Assembly: GCA_020846005.1 (NCBI GenBank)
Contig: JADLEQ010000080.1
Span: 1-64,000, forward strand
Reading direction: 5' to 3'
Source: Polyangiaceae bacterium
GTDB taxonomy: Bacteria; Myxococcota_A; Polyangia; Polyangiales; Polyangiaceae
Length of the DNA: 64,000 bases
The position numbers were made by a program, and so were the translations under genes. Below, one piece after another: positions 16,221-25,195 of the stretch; position 1 is the first letter of the stretch; every line of letters starts with the position of its first letter. The notes under the pieces are model-generated. The model had not been told where the DNA came from. It did no database searches and worked only from the letters and a program-made list of their open reading frames with translations.

Positions 16221-17477
16221 ATGACCCGCCACGATCCTCCGTTGTCCGAGGCCGATCCCGAGATCGCGCGGTTGATCCGCGACGAGGAGCGCCGAGAGAC
16301 AGACAAGCTCCGGCTCATCCCGAGCGAGAATTACGTCTCGCGCGCCGTGCTCGAGGCCACCGGCTCGGTGCTCACCAACAAGTACTCCGAGGGCTACGCG
16401 GGGAAGCGCTACTACGAGGGCCAGCAGCTCATCGATCAGGTCGAGGAGCTCGCGATCTCGCGCCTCAAGCAGCTCTTCGGGGCCGAGCACGTCAACGTCC
16501 AGCCGTACAGCGGCAGCCCGGCCAACCTCGCCGTGTACCTCGCGTTCTGCCAGCCCGGCGACCCCATCCTCGGGCTCGGGCTGCCCGCGGGAGGCCACCT
16601 GACCCACGGGTGGAACGTCAGCATCACCGGCAAGTACTTCCGCTCGGCGGCGTACGGGGTACGCGAGTCGGACCAGCGCATCGATTTCGACCAGGTCCGC
16701 TCGCTCGCGCGGGAGCACCGGCCGAAGCTCATCTGGTGCGGCGGCACGGCCTACCCGCGGGCGTGGGACTTCGCCCGGTTCCGCGAGATCGCCGACGAGG
16801 TCGGCGCCAAGCTCGTCGCGGACATCGCGCACATCGCGGGGCTCGTGGCCGGCGGCGCGCACCCCTCGCCCTTCGGGATCGCCGACGTGGTGACGAGCAC
16901 CACGCACAAGACGCTGCGCGGCCCGCGAGGAGGGGTCGTCATGTGCCGAGCCGAGCTCGCGCGCGATCTCGATCGCGCCGTCTTCCCCGGGCTCCAGGGC
17001 GGCCCGCACAACCACACCACCGCCGGCATCGCGGTCGCCGCGGGCGAGGCCCTCCGGCCGGACTTCAGCGAGTACGCAGCGCGCATCGTGGCGAGCGCGC
17101 GGGCGCTCGGCGAGGCGCTGCTCTCGCGAGGGTTCCGCCTCGTGACCGGCGGCACGGACAACCACCTGCTGCTCCTCGATCTCACGCCGAAGGGCATCCC
17201 GGGCAAGCCCGCTGCCCGCGCGCTCGACGCCGCCGGCATCGTCGGGAACTACAACTCGATCCCGTTCGACCCACGCAAGCCGTTCGATCCGTCCGGGCTC
17301 CGCATCGGGACGCCCGCGCTCGCCTCGCGCGGCATGGGTCCGGCGGAGATGGTGCACGTCGCGCGGTGGATCGACGAGGTGCTCGCCGCGCCCGAGGACA
17401 CCCGGGTGCGCGAGCGGGTCGCGGGCGAGGTCCGCGAGCTCTGCGCGGGCTTCCCCCCGCCGGGGATCCTGACGTAG
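16221..17477 (+). CDS. glyA: serine hydroxymethyltransferase
   Basis: A 418-residue PLP enzyme that interconverts serine plus tetrahydrofolate with glycine plus methylene-tetrahydrofolate in the cytoplasm. Landmarks are LIPSENYVSRAV, the tight TNKYSEGYAGKRYYEG block, DIAHIAGLVAGG and the PLP lysine K230 in STTHKTLRGPRGG, then the folate-site region GNYNSIPFDPRKPFDPSGLR. The length is normal. Downstream (17478-17565) is a very GC-rich stretch that can fold into hairpins but lacks a U-tract, so a classical terminator is not evident. Confidence 0.96.
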   Translation: MTRHDPPLSEADPEIARLIRDEERRETDKLRLIPSENYVSRAVLEATGSVLTNKYSEGYAGKRYYEGQQLIDQVEELAISRLKQLFGAEHVNVQPYSGSPANLAVYLAFCQPGDPILGLGLPAGGHLTHGWNVSITGKYFRSAAYGVRESDQRIDFDQVRSLAREHRPKLIWCGGTAYPRAWDFARFREIADEVGAKLVADIAHIAGLVAGGAHPSPFGIADVVTSTTHKTLRGPRGGVVMCRAELARDLDRAVFPGLQGGPHNHTTAGIAVAAGEALRPDFSEYAARIVASARALGEALLSRGFRLVTGGTDNHLLLLDLTPKGIPGKPAARALDAAGIVGNYNSIPFDPRKPFDPSGLRIGTPALASRGMGPAEMVHVARWIDEVLAAPEDTRVRERVAGEVRELCAGFPPPGILT

Positions 17478-17565
17478 CGGCCCTCTCTGCGGGGCCGAAA
17501 AGGGGCCCGGGGAGGGTCCCGGCCCGGATCGGACGCGGCCCCGCTCGGCGGGAGCGCAGCGCGAC

Positions 17566-17594
17566 TTGACAGCCTCGCCAACCGCTCGTCCAAT
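17566..17594 (+). promoter_or_regulatory. promoter of the M48 peptidase gene
   Basis: A perfect -35 TTGACA (17566-17571), 17-base spacer and TCCAAT (17589-17594) as a -10. It is one of the clearest sigma70-type sites in the window. Transcription should start near 17601, leaving a very short leader with AGGAG at 17603-17607. Confidence 0.7.
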
Positions 17595-17614
17595 CGCGCT
17601 CGAGGAGCGTGAAC

Positions 17615-20600
17615 GTGGAGGAGCTGACCAGCTTGTACCCCCCTTCCCCAGCTGGGGTCCCCGGGGACTTGACGACCCCCGCGGCGTCGTTCCGCCGGCA
17701 TGCGTGGCTCGCGGCGTCGGGCGTGGTGGCGTTCGTCGTGGCCTACCTCGCGCTCACGGGCTACCTGGGGTGGACGGTGTGGCGGTTGGTCGGCACCGCC
17801 GTCCTGCACGGGGGGGGCATCGGCCGCGCGGCGGTCGTCTCGCTCCCCGCCGCCTTCGGGTTCGCCCTGCTCGTCGGGGGCCTGTTCGCCGTGAAGCGGG
17901 GTTCCCTCGACGGGCAGGTCGAGGTCACGGAGCGGAGTCAGCCTCGTCTCTTCGCCTTCCTCGGCCGGCTCGCGGACGAGGTCGGCGCCCCGCGCCCGCA
18001 CCGGGTGTTCGTCTCCGGTGAGGTCAACGCCGCCGTCTTCTACGATCTGTCCCTGTGGAACTTGGTGTTCCCCGCGCGGAAGAACCTCGTGCTCGGGCTC
18101 GCGCTCGTGAACACCCTGACGCTGGACGAACTGAAGGCCGTCGTCGCGCACGAGTACGGGCACTTCGCCCAGCGGACGATGGCGATCGGGCGCTGGGTCT
18201 ACACCGCGCAGAGCATCGCGCGACACGTCGTCCTCTCCCGCGGGATCTTCGATCGGATCGCCGGACTGCTCTCGACGCTCTCCCGACAGACGGCCTGGAT
18301 CGGATGGGGGCTCAGGCTCTTCATGTGGTCGATCCGGGCACTCCTCGACGCACTCTTCCGCGTCGTCGCGCTAGCGGATCGCGCGCTGTCGCGCGAGATG
18401 GAGCTGAACGCGGACCGGGTCGCGGTCTCCGTCACCGGAAGCGAGAGCCTCGTCCACGCCCTCCACACCTTGCGGTGGAGCGACGAAGCGTGGAGCCTGG
18501 CGCTCGAGTTCAGCATCGCGGAGGTCCAGGCGGGGCGCCCCTTGCCCGATCCGTTCGCGCTGCAGACGCTGGCGCTCGAGCACCTGCGTCGGATCCTGGA
18601 TGAGCCGCGCCTGGGCCGGACCCCGGACCATCCGCCGGGCGTGGCGGAGTTCCGAGTTTTCCCGCTCGGGTGGGCGCAGCCACCTCGGATGTGGCTCACC
18701 CACCCTCCGAGCCGCGAGAGGGAAGACCACGCCAAGGCTCGGTTCGTCCCGTCGCTGTTCGACCCGCGACCGGCGTGGGCACTGTTCGACGATGTTCCAG
18801 CGCTCCGCCGCGCCGTAGCGTGGGCCGCCTGCGGCGCGGAGAGCTCGCCGCCCGACGCGGCGACCGCCGTGCCGGGCGGCCCTGCTGCTGCGGAGAGCAC
18901 CGTCGAAGCGTCCGCCGAGGCCCGGTTCACGCGCCGCTTCACCCGCCCGTCGCTCGATCCGGCGTACCGGGGCGCGTATCGGGAGCGGAGCCTCGGCGCG
19001 CACGCCGCGCTCGCCCAGGCGATGATGGGGCCCGTACCCGGGCCGAACCGCGACGGGATCGTGGCGGCCCTCCGGCAGCTCTACCCGGAGTCTCTCCGCG
19101 TCGAGGTGGAGCTCTGCCGCGATCGACGGGCCGACCTCGAGCGCCTCGAGGGGATCGCCGATGGCGTCCTCACGGCCCCGGGTGGAGTCGTCCGATATCG
19201 CGGGCTCCAGGTGCGCCGGAGGGATGTAGGCGAGCTGATCGAGACCGTTCGCGACGAGCTCCGGAGCTGCGAGGAGCGCCTGCTCGAGCACGATCGACTC
19301 TGCCGAGCGGCGCACTACGCCTCGGCGTGCCTCGTGGGTCGGGGGTGGCCTGAGCATGTGATCGGGCTGATCCGACTCGTGCATTTCTCCACCCAGACCG
19401 CGCGCGATCTCGCCGACGCGACCAAGCAGCTGAACGCGGTCCTCGAGTCCGTCCACGGGGTGGGCTCGACCTGGACGGGCGGGCACCGGCGCGTACTCGG
19501 CGCGACAGCCGACGTGCAGCTCGTGCTGGAGCGGCTGTGGGAGGCGATGCGCGGCCTCTCGCTCCCGGTCGACGTGGCGGAGCGGCACGCCGCCGAAGGC
19601 GGATTCGACGTGCTGGCGACCCACCTCGACCTGCTGGCGCCCGTCACGGACAACCTGCGCGACTGGTTGGACATCGCGAGCGACCGCGTGCGACGCTCCC
19701 TCCGGGACCTGGCGCTCCTCGAACAGGTCGCGCTCGACCGCCTTCTCGAGGTCGAGGCGACGCTCGCTCGGTGGGTGATCGACGGCGGCGAGAGCACGGA
19801 CGCCCCGCCGCCGGCCGTCGTGCCGACGCTCTACCCGACCTGCGCCGTCGGGACGGAGCGGCGACCGCCGGAGCGTCGAGATCCCTGGACTCGCTTCCTC
19901 CGCGGTGAAGGCGTGGGCTACGCCGTCCTGCGCGTGGCGGTCGCGTCGTTGGTGCTGTTTCCAGCGCTCGTCGCCGGCGGTCAGGCCGGGCAGGCCACCG
20001 TGCACGTCGTGAACGGGCTCGACGTGCCCGTCGAGGTCCGGATGGGCGGCCAAGGCGGCCTAGTCCCGCGACGCAGCTCGGCGAAGTGGGCCCTCCAGCC
20101 GTCGACGGAGGTGGACATCGTCACCACGACGCTGGACGGCCGGGAGGTCGAGTCGTTCTCTGCGCACACTGCGGGAGGCTTCGGGGACAACGCCTACAAC
20201 GTCGCCCGGGCGGCCGTGCTGGTCGAGTGGTCCGCCGTGTACGGCGACGGGCGCGCGAGCGTCCCGCCCGATCGGGCTCAGGGGGCACCGCGCTGGGTGG
20301 ATGCACCCCAGGACTACGTGTTCACGAAGCCCCCGCACCAGGTCTCGGTACACAGCGGGGAGACGAAGGTGCTGCGGGTCCTCGAGTCGCTGCACGAGGC
20401 GCCGGTGGAGTCCCAGCTCGAGCTGCTGGACACGCCGGAGGAGCGCGCCGCGGTCGTCGGGGCGCACGTGCGCTTCGATCCGCCGAGCGAGGACTTCGCC
20501 GCCTGGGCGGTGGCCGCAGCTCGCGATCCCATCACCCTGGCGGCCCTGGCCCTGCGCGCCGACGCGGAGCCCGGCAACGTGTTCCTCCAGCGCGCGTTGC

Positions 20601-21511
20601 TGGATGGGGTCGGTCCTGAGGACCGGAGCGCGCGTTGCGCGAGGTGGGCCGCCGAGGCGCAGCGCGTCCCGACCGACGCGGACGCGACCTACCTCGCGAT
20701 CCGCTGCGGACGGCGAGACGGGGACGGAGGCGCCTTCGCGCCGGCGTGGGGCTCGGCGCCGGACCACCCGTGGCTATCGTGGGCAGCGGCGGGCGAGCTG
20801 GCGACGCTGGCGATGTGGCCTGAAGCCGTGGCCGCGTCGGAGACGGCGGTCGGGTCGCCGGAGGTGGCGCCGATCCGTGACATCGCTTGGATCGAGTACC
20901 TGAGGGTCGTACGCGGGGCGCGCCTCGCGGGCCTGGGGATCCGTCCTCGCCCCGATCTGCCACGCCCGACGCCCGGCGCGGCGGCGGACTTCTTCCTCGC
21001 CACCGAGGGACCGCCGCTCGCGGAGCGGCGACCGCTGGTGGAGCCGTACTGGCTGCTGGCTCGCGGCCGGCTCGCGGAGGTCGTCGAGGCGCTACGCGAT
21101 CCCGAGTTCCCCGCGAGCGAGGCCGCGCGGGTCCGCCTGCTCCTCGGCGCCTCCGACGGTGCCACCCGCGGGGACCTCGCCGCGGCGCTCGATGCCCCGC
21201 CACCCAACGGCCTCGCCTGGGTCGCGCTGGCGCTGAGCATCCGGGAGGGAGCATCACCCTCCACCGTCGGCGACGCCGTGGACGGCATGGACGACGCCCC
21301 GGCTCGCCAGAAGCTCGCCGAGACGCTGGCGGACGTGGGACTCGGAGAGCGTGCCTACACGCTGGATGAGCTCGCGATCTGGCTGCCGATCCGCACCCGC
21401 GCGGTCGTCCTCGCGATGGGCGCCATCGTGCTCGGGGACGCCGCCCCCCGCCGCTGGAGGGCCGTCGCGAAGGCCCTCCTCTTCCCGCCTGAGCGTCCCT
21501 TCTTCGAGTAA
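17615..21511 (+). CDS. M48 family membrane metallopeptidase with long C-terminal extension
   Basis: About 1298 residues. I prefer GTG 17615 because AGGAG ends seven bases before it; GTG 17609 is too close. Two membrane segments lie near residues 30-55 and 68-90, then KRGSLDGQVEVTERSQPRLF and the zinc motif HEYGH (His179, Glu180, His183) in LKAVVAHEYGHFAQ, with the third ligand in ELNADRV. M48 enzymes of this type act at the membrane in protein quality control. The extension of some 900 residues has coiled-coil-like helices, a hydrophobic segment (GYAVLRVAVASLVLFPALV) and an Ala-rich solenoid-like C-terminus, far longer than HtpX (about 290). The extension belongs to no family I recognise. Confidence 0.85.
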   Translation: MEELTSLYPPSPAGVPGDLTTPAASFRRHAWLAASGVVAFVVAYLALTGYLGWTVWRLVGTAVLHGGGIGRAAVVSLPAAFGFALLVGGLFAVKRGSLDGQVEVTERSQPRLFAFLGRLADEVGAPRPHRVFVSGEVNAAVFYDLSLWNLVFPARKNLVLGLALVNTLTLDELKAVVAHEYGHFAQRTMAIGRWVYTAQSIARHVVLSRGIFDRIAGLLSTLSRQTAWIGWGLRLFMWSIRALLDALFRVVALADRALSREMELNADRVAVSVTGSESLVHALHTLRWSDEAWSLALEFSIAEVQAGRPLPDPFALQTLALEHLRRILDEPRLGRTPDHPPGVAEFRVFPLGWAQPPRMWLTHPPSREREDHAKARFVPSLFDPRPAWALFDDVPALRRAVAWAACGAESSPPDAATAVPGGPAAAESTVEASAEARFTRRFTRPSLDPAYRGAYRERSLGAHAALAQAMMGPVPGPNRDGIVAALRQLYPESLRVEVELCRDRRADLERLEGIADGVLTAPGGVVRYRGLQVRRRDVGELIETVRDELRSCEERLLEHDRLCRAAHYASACLVGRGWPEHVIGLIRLVHFSTQTARDLADATKQLNAVLESVHGVGSTWTGGHRRVLGATADVQLVLERLWEAMRGLSLPVDVAERHAAEGGFDVLATHLDLLAPVTDNLRDWLDIASDRVRRSLRDLALLEQVALDRLLEVEATLARWVIDGGESTDAPPPAVVPTLYPTCAVGTERRPPERRDPWTRFLRGEGVGYAVLRVAVASLVLFPALVAGGQAGQATVHVVNGLDVPVEVRMGGQGGLVPRRSSAKWALQPSTEVDIVTTTLDGREVESFSAHTAGGFGDNAYNVARAAVLVEWSAVYGDGRASVPPDRAQGAPRWVDAPQDYVFTKPPHQVSVHSGETKVLRVLESLHEAPVESQLELLDTPEERAAVVGAHVRFDPPSEDFAAWAVAAARDPITLAALALRADAEPGNVFLQRALLDGVGPEDRSARCARWAAEAQRVPTDADATYLAIRCGRRDGDGGAFAPAWGSAPDHPWLSWAAAGELATLAMWPEAVAASETAVGSPEVAPIRDIAWIEYLRVVRGARLAGLGIRPRPDLPRPTPGAAADFFLATEGPPLAERRPLVEPYWLLARGRLAEVVEALRDPEFPASEAARVRLLLGASDGATRGDLAAALDAPPPNGLAWVALALSIREGASPSTVGDAVDGMDDAPARQKLAETLADVGLGERAYTLDELAIWLPIRTRAVVLAMGAIVLGDAAPRRWRAVAKALLFPPERPFFE

Positions 21512-21552
21512 CCGGCCGGCCCCCCACGCGCTCGGCCCCGAAGCGACGACGA

Positions 21553-21931
21553 GCCCGTCGTGCGATGCTCGCCGGATCTCGGAGAGGAGGCCCAGGGAGG
21601 GCACGGTGGAGGAAGGCGCTGAGGGGTGTGGGCGTGGCGGTGGTGGGCGTCGCCCTGGGGGCCGGGGGCGCGGTGGCGCGGGCTGCATCGGCGGCGGACG
21701 CGACGCTGAGCCGCCCCGAGGCGCCGCTGCCGGCGCTGGTCGCCTCCCGGGATCCGGCCGTGATCGCGCGCGGTGGGCACCTCGCGCGAGGGCCGGCGCA
21801 CGGCGCGATCCGCCACACGGGCTCAGATCGCGATCGCCCGGAGGAGGTCTCGAAGCGGCGAGCTCTCCAGCTTCATGACGTATTCCGTCGGCCACCGCTC
21901 GCACGACGACATCGTCGCTGCCTTGGGCGCC
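21553..21931 (+). pseudogene. dead partial copy of the dihaem cytochrome c gene
   Basis: This stretch is about 90 percent identical to the start of the intact gene at 25196. Three lesions: the ATG has become AGG (21598-21600); the first haem site CAICH has become GAIRH (21802-21816), losing both Cys; and 146 bases matching 25454-25599 are deleted across an AG microhomology, shifting the frame. The upstream leader with GGAGAGGAG is duplicated too. After about 21931 similarity stops. The copy cannot make a c-type cytochrome. Confidence 0.85.
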
Positions 21932-21994
21932 GGGCCTGGTTCGTCGTCGCATCGGCCGGCGGCTGAGGCACGACGAGACGCCGGCGCGACGAGT

Positions 21995-22480
21995 GGCTCG
22001 AGAGCACGCCGAATTACCCGGGTCGGTGCCAGCAGGGCGGGGGGTACCGCGACCACCAGGCGGGGGATGATGTCCGCGGGCTCGAACACGAGCGCGCGTG
22101 TGCCGGCGCGCCATGCCCTCTTGGGCGAGAGCGGAAGCTTGCCGTCAGCGCGGCGCTCGAGCCGGTCCTGCGCAACTGGGGGGCGGGTGACGTATTTGCA
22201 GCGGCGCTCCACCCGGTGGCGGTCCTGGTCGTCCACGAGCTGCGCGGCGTGGATGTTGATGCCGCGCACCTCGGCGCTGGGCTGGTCGGTGGTGTCGGGG
22301 GCGCGTGGGCGCGGGGGCGGGTCCGGGGACGCGATGACGCGAAGCGGCGGCTGGCCGGCGCGATCGCTGCTCACGGAGATCCCCCGCGCCGCTGCGGCGT
22401 AGCACGCAGCGAGGCCGGGCTCGTCGAGGGCGAGTGCGGGCGGAGTGTCGTCGGCGAGCTCGGGGTCCAGGCTCCGGCCG
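21995..22480 (-). pseudogene. IS91-family (Y2/HUH) transposase C-terminal remnant
   Basis: The minus-strand translation contains GINIHAAQLVDDQDRHRVER, then CKYVTRPPVAQDRLERRADG, KRAWRAGTRALVFEPADIIP and RLVVAVPPALL, which is the conserved C-terminal part of IS91/IS801-type transposases (consensus LHA…LcRYvaRPplaqdRLe…GTralvl.P.e.i.rLaALvPpP). Upstream text (DPELADDTPPALALDEPG) fits the segment before it. The catalytic Y2 and HUH motifs are absent and the ends are ragged, so this is a fossil. It lies between the dead cytochrome copy and a damaged toxin-antitoxin pair. Confidence 0.72.
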
Positions 22481-22501
22481 TGGGCGGGCGGACAGCGGCC
22501 G

Positions 22502-22800
22502 CTACAGCCGCGGGCCGCGGCGGCGGGGAGCGCCCCACACGGCCAGCACCACGACCATGTCCTGCTCTTCGTCGACCTCGAAGTAGGCGCGGGTGCGGGT
22601 CTTCGGCATCGGGACAAGCTGAGCGACCTTCCCGGTGCGTGTGCGGTGCCGGACTCCGAGCGTCGGAGGGCCGGCGATCGACTCCCGCACTGCCGCGAGC
22701 TCGCGGGCTAGGAGCCCGGGCGCTTCTGGACGGTGACCACGCCACCACGTGTCCATCTCGTCGACCCGCTGCTCCGCTCCCAGAGTGAAGACCAACTTCG
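22502..22800 (-). CDS. RelE/ParE-type toxin, start codon probably lost
   Basis: About 97 residues from TTG 22795. It fits the ParE/RelE fold: DEMDTWWRGHRPEAPGLLA, VRESIAGPPTLGVRHRTRTG, TRTRAYFEVDEEQDMVVVLA and a C-terminal WGAPRRRGPRL. In this family the toxin often starts with an ATGA overlapping the antitoxin stop. Here the corresponding bases read ACGA, so neither the toxin ATG nor the antitoxin TGA exists (the changed base is 22800). TTG could still initiate weakly. The rest is intact. Confidence 0.65.
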
Positions 22801-23064
22801 TTCGCGTGCCATCAGCTCCCGGATGACTTCGTCGGCGTCGACGAGCTGCCCCGCTCGCGCCTGGCTCGTGCTCAGCTCCAGCGCCGCGTCGAAGCGCTCG
22901 CGTTCGTCGTCGTCCGTCTCGACCTCTTCCACCGGCACGAACTCGACGACCGCGCCCTCCGGCAAATCGGTGGGCTCATCGAGGACGAGACGGCCGCCTC
23001 TGACGTGGCTCCGAGAGCCTGCATCGCGGAGCTCATTTTGCGGCTCCTGGGGTTCGAGCGCCAT
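22708..23064 (-). CDS. antitoxin of the ParE-type pair, reading past its usual stop
   Basis: The frame holds an antitoxin-like core: VRGGRLVLDEPTDLPEGAVV, FVPVEEVETDDDERERFDAA and LVDADEVIRELMARE. From ATG 23064 the product is 118 residues, but relatives would be expected to stop around residue 88, after RELMARE. The extra 30 residues are a shadow of the toxin gene, present because the expected TGA is CGA (see 22800). The start is uncertain; the frame stays open further upstream. Antitoxins of this kind bind the toxin with the C-terminal helix and the operator with the N-terminal part. Confidence 0.6.
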   Translation of the reverse strand: MALEPQEPQNELRDAGSRSHVRGGRLVLDEPTDLPEGAVVEFVPVEEVETDDDERERFDAALELSTSQARAGQLVDADEVIRELMARERSWSSLWERSSGSTRWTRGGVVTVQKRPGS

Positions 23065-23442
23065 CGGCGGGGCCCCCGGTGCCAACGTCTCGTGAGACAG
23101 CTCCCCCGTGTGATGTACGTAGCGGTGGGCGGAGAATGAACCCGAGATCGTGCCGAAGCCCGCATCTGTACTTGAGCCGGCGGCCAGCCCCGCAATCGAA
23201 CGCCGACAGCGTGCGCGCGGGCAGCAGAAAGGCGGCAGTGAGCGCGCGGTGGTGTCGCGACAGCATCGCGGCCCGGCTCCGACCCGAGGCCCAGCCGTGC
23301 TCGCGGCGCAGATCTTCGTAGGCGACCAAGCGCGCCGAAGCTCTCGCCAACGGGAGCGGGGCGCACGTCGAGTTCCGCAGGTTGACGCGGGTTCGCGCTC
23401 GAGTGAGCATGCGGCAGCCTCGAACCTGGAACAGGTCGGAAC
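23065..23442. other. gap; weak trace of an AlpA-like gene on the minus strand
   Basis: No intact gene is visible. On the minus strand, about 23180-23330, the frame reads RLVAYEDLRREHGWASGRSR and LPARTLSAFD, loosely like the helix-turn-helix of AlpA/excisionase-type regulators, but without start, spacing or C-terminus that would make it convincing. It would suit the accessory character of this segment. Confidence 0.25.
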
Positions 23443-24633
23443 GTGCTCAAGCACCTCGTGGACGTGGCGCGCGCGCGCGCTACTGGCGACGTCGGGACCC
23501 TGTCCCCGGCGATGGCGGCGGCGGCGGCGGCGGCACCGGCCGACGTGGCCGACCTGATCACGATCCTCGGCACGCGCCAGGTGCGCCTCGCCCTGGGCTC
23601 GCGGAGCATCGAGTCCCGCTACCTCCGGGGCCTCGCCGAGACGTGGCAGCAAGTGAAGGACGACACCGGCGAGAGCGACGCGCGCGAGGCGGAACTCGCG
23701 AGCGGTGTACAGATCGGCGCGAGCGCGGGCGGCGAGGTCGTCTTCGGGGTCTGCTGGGGATCCCGCGGCCTCATCACCGCGGAGATCGACCTCGAGGACG
23801 CGATGATCAAGTGGTTCGCGTCGTGGGACGCATTCCTCGATCACGTGAAGGAGGCCGAGACCAAGCGCGGTCAGACGGTGCCGGAGGGGCTCGCGGCGAT
23901 CCTCCCCCCCGCGGTCGCCGCCCCGGCCGCTCCTGCGGCGCAGCCCGCCGCCGTGCGGCTCTTCCAGGGCACACCGCCCTCGCATCCGTTCGCGCAGGCA
24001 CAGGCGCACTTCAAGCTGGAGAAGGGTCTGCTCGAGGCGGGCCCCACGCCGCGCGGCCGCGTGGTGCTCGTGCGTCGCTTCGCGGCGGGCAGCCCGTACA
24101 CGCCCTCGGCCATCGAGGTCCGCGAGAAGGACGGCTCGGTGCGTTCGCTCCCGTGGACCGACACGCACGACGTCTACGGGCTCTGCCTCGTGCCCGGGCA
24201 GGAGAAGGCGTACGTCTGCGCGGGTGCGCCCGGCGCGCTCGTCGAGATCGACCTCGACACCGGCGCGCAAACGCAGCGGCTCGCCAACGTCCGATGGACC
24301 TGCGGCTTCGTCGACGACGCGCACTTCGCGGTCCACGAGGACGGCGAGGCGCGCGTCTATGCGCTGGGCGGCGCGGCGCCGATCGCCTCCGCGAAGGTGG
24401 AGGGCATGAACCTCTTCGTGGGGCACGGCCGCGTGTTCACGCTGCCGCCGGGGCCGACGGGAGTGCTCCAGATCCACCGATGGAGCGCCGGTGCGCTCGT
24501 CGACGAGCTCCGCAGTCCGCTCGAGCCGCGCGTGTTCTTCCTCTCCGCGGCGGTCGAGTACCAGGGGCGGCGGCTGCTCGGCAGCGTGGACTGGCAGGGC
24601 CAGGCGACCTGGTTCGACCTCGGCCCCGCCTGA
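23443..24633 (+). CDS. hypothetical protein, possible beta-propeller C-terminal half
   Basis: 396 residues from a GTG; there is no strong ribosome-binding site and a start a few codons later is possible. An Ala-rich stretch near residues 25-32 precedes a globular region (LITILGTRQVRLALGSRSIE … VFGVCWGSRGLITAEIDLED) and an Ala/Pro linker at about 148-165. The second half has regularly spaced short beta-rich units (DVYGLCLVPGQEKAYVCAG, GALVEIDLDTGAQTQRLANV, DAHFAVHEDGEARVYALGG) as in WD/Kelch-like propellers. No signal peptide. I recognise no family. It sits inside the accessory segment between the two cytochrome copies. Confidence 0.65.
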   Translation: MLKHLVDVARARATGDVGTLSPAMAAAAAAAPADVADLITILGTRQVRLALGSRSIESRYLRGLAETWQQVKDDTGESDAREAELASGVQIGASAGGEVVFGVCWGSRGLITAEIDLEDAMIKWFASWDAFLDHVKEAETKRGQTVPEGLAAILPPAVAAPAAPAAQPAAVRLFQGTPPSHPFAQAQAHFKLEKGLLEAGPTPRGRVVLVRRFAAGSPYTPSAIEVREKDGSVRSLPWTDTHDVYGLCLVPGQEKAYVCAGAPGALVEIDLDTGAQTQRLANVRWTCGFVDDAHFAVHEDGEARVYALGGAAPIASAKVEGMNLFVGHGRVFTLPPGPTGVLQIHRWSAGALVDELRSPLEPRVFFLSAAVEYQGRRLLGSVDWQGQATWFDLGPA

Positions 24634-25195
24634 TCGACTCCGGCGAGGCAGGGAGCGCGCGTGGTGCCGCGCCCGCGGGAGCGCGTCCGGCCCAACTCGG
24701 CATCGTGCCCGGGCTCGTGGTGGGCGGAGTGCCCGCGGGGCGTTCGCCAGGCGACGTGATGGGGCGCCCCGTCTGCTGCTGTGCGGCTTGGCCGAGGGGC
24801 GAGTTCTTGATCGCGTTCGCCCCCATGTCGGTCATCATCGCCCTCCATTTCGTGACCTCGCACTCGGCCGCGAGGTCCTTCACGGCCGCCGCCGAAGCTG
24901 CGGCCCGTCCCTGATTTTCCTTCATTTTGCGCCTCAACAACCTGACCTGCGCGTCCGTGACCCTCGGGCCTCCAGGGCCCCGGGAACCAGCCCGAAGCTC
25001 CTGGAATCGCGACGGTACAGGCCGCCGTCAGGACGGCGCCAACCGGCAAGAATAGTTGTCGCGCGCCGGCAGGAATAGCTGTCGCGGAACAGGCGGGCCG
25101 CCCGCGGCGGGCGGGGCGTGGCAGGCAGCCGACGGGTTTGCGCGCCGGACGGCTCCCGTGCGATGCTCGCGGGATCTCGGAGAGGAGTCCCAGGC
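24634..25195. other. gap with a short minus-strand frame and a pair of 21-bp repeats
   Basis: No convincing gene. A minus-strand frame starting at 24925 (KENQGRAAASAAAVKDLAAE …) looks protein-like for about 50 residues, then degenerates and runs into the 3' end of the plus-strand gene; it may be a small remnant. Two near-identical 21-bp direct repeats lie at 25043-25086. From about 25150 the DNA matches the upstream leader of the dead cytochrome copy. Confidence 0.4.
25043..25086. repeat. two tandem 21-bp direct repeats
   Basis: CCGGCAAGAATAGTTGTCGCG (25043-25063, shown as its first 20 bases: CCGGCAAGAATAGTTGTCGC) is repeated with two changes at 25066-25086, a 23-bp period. Such multiple short repeats at one edge are known from the ends of IS21-type elements, among others; no transposase of that type is visible here. 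Confidence 0.55.
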
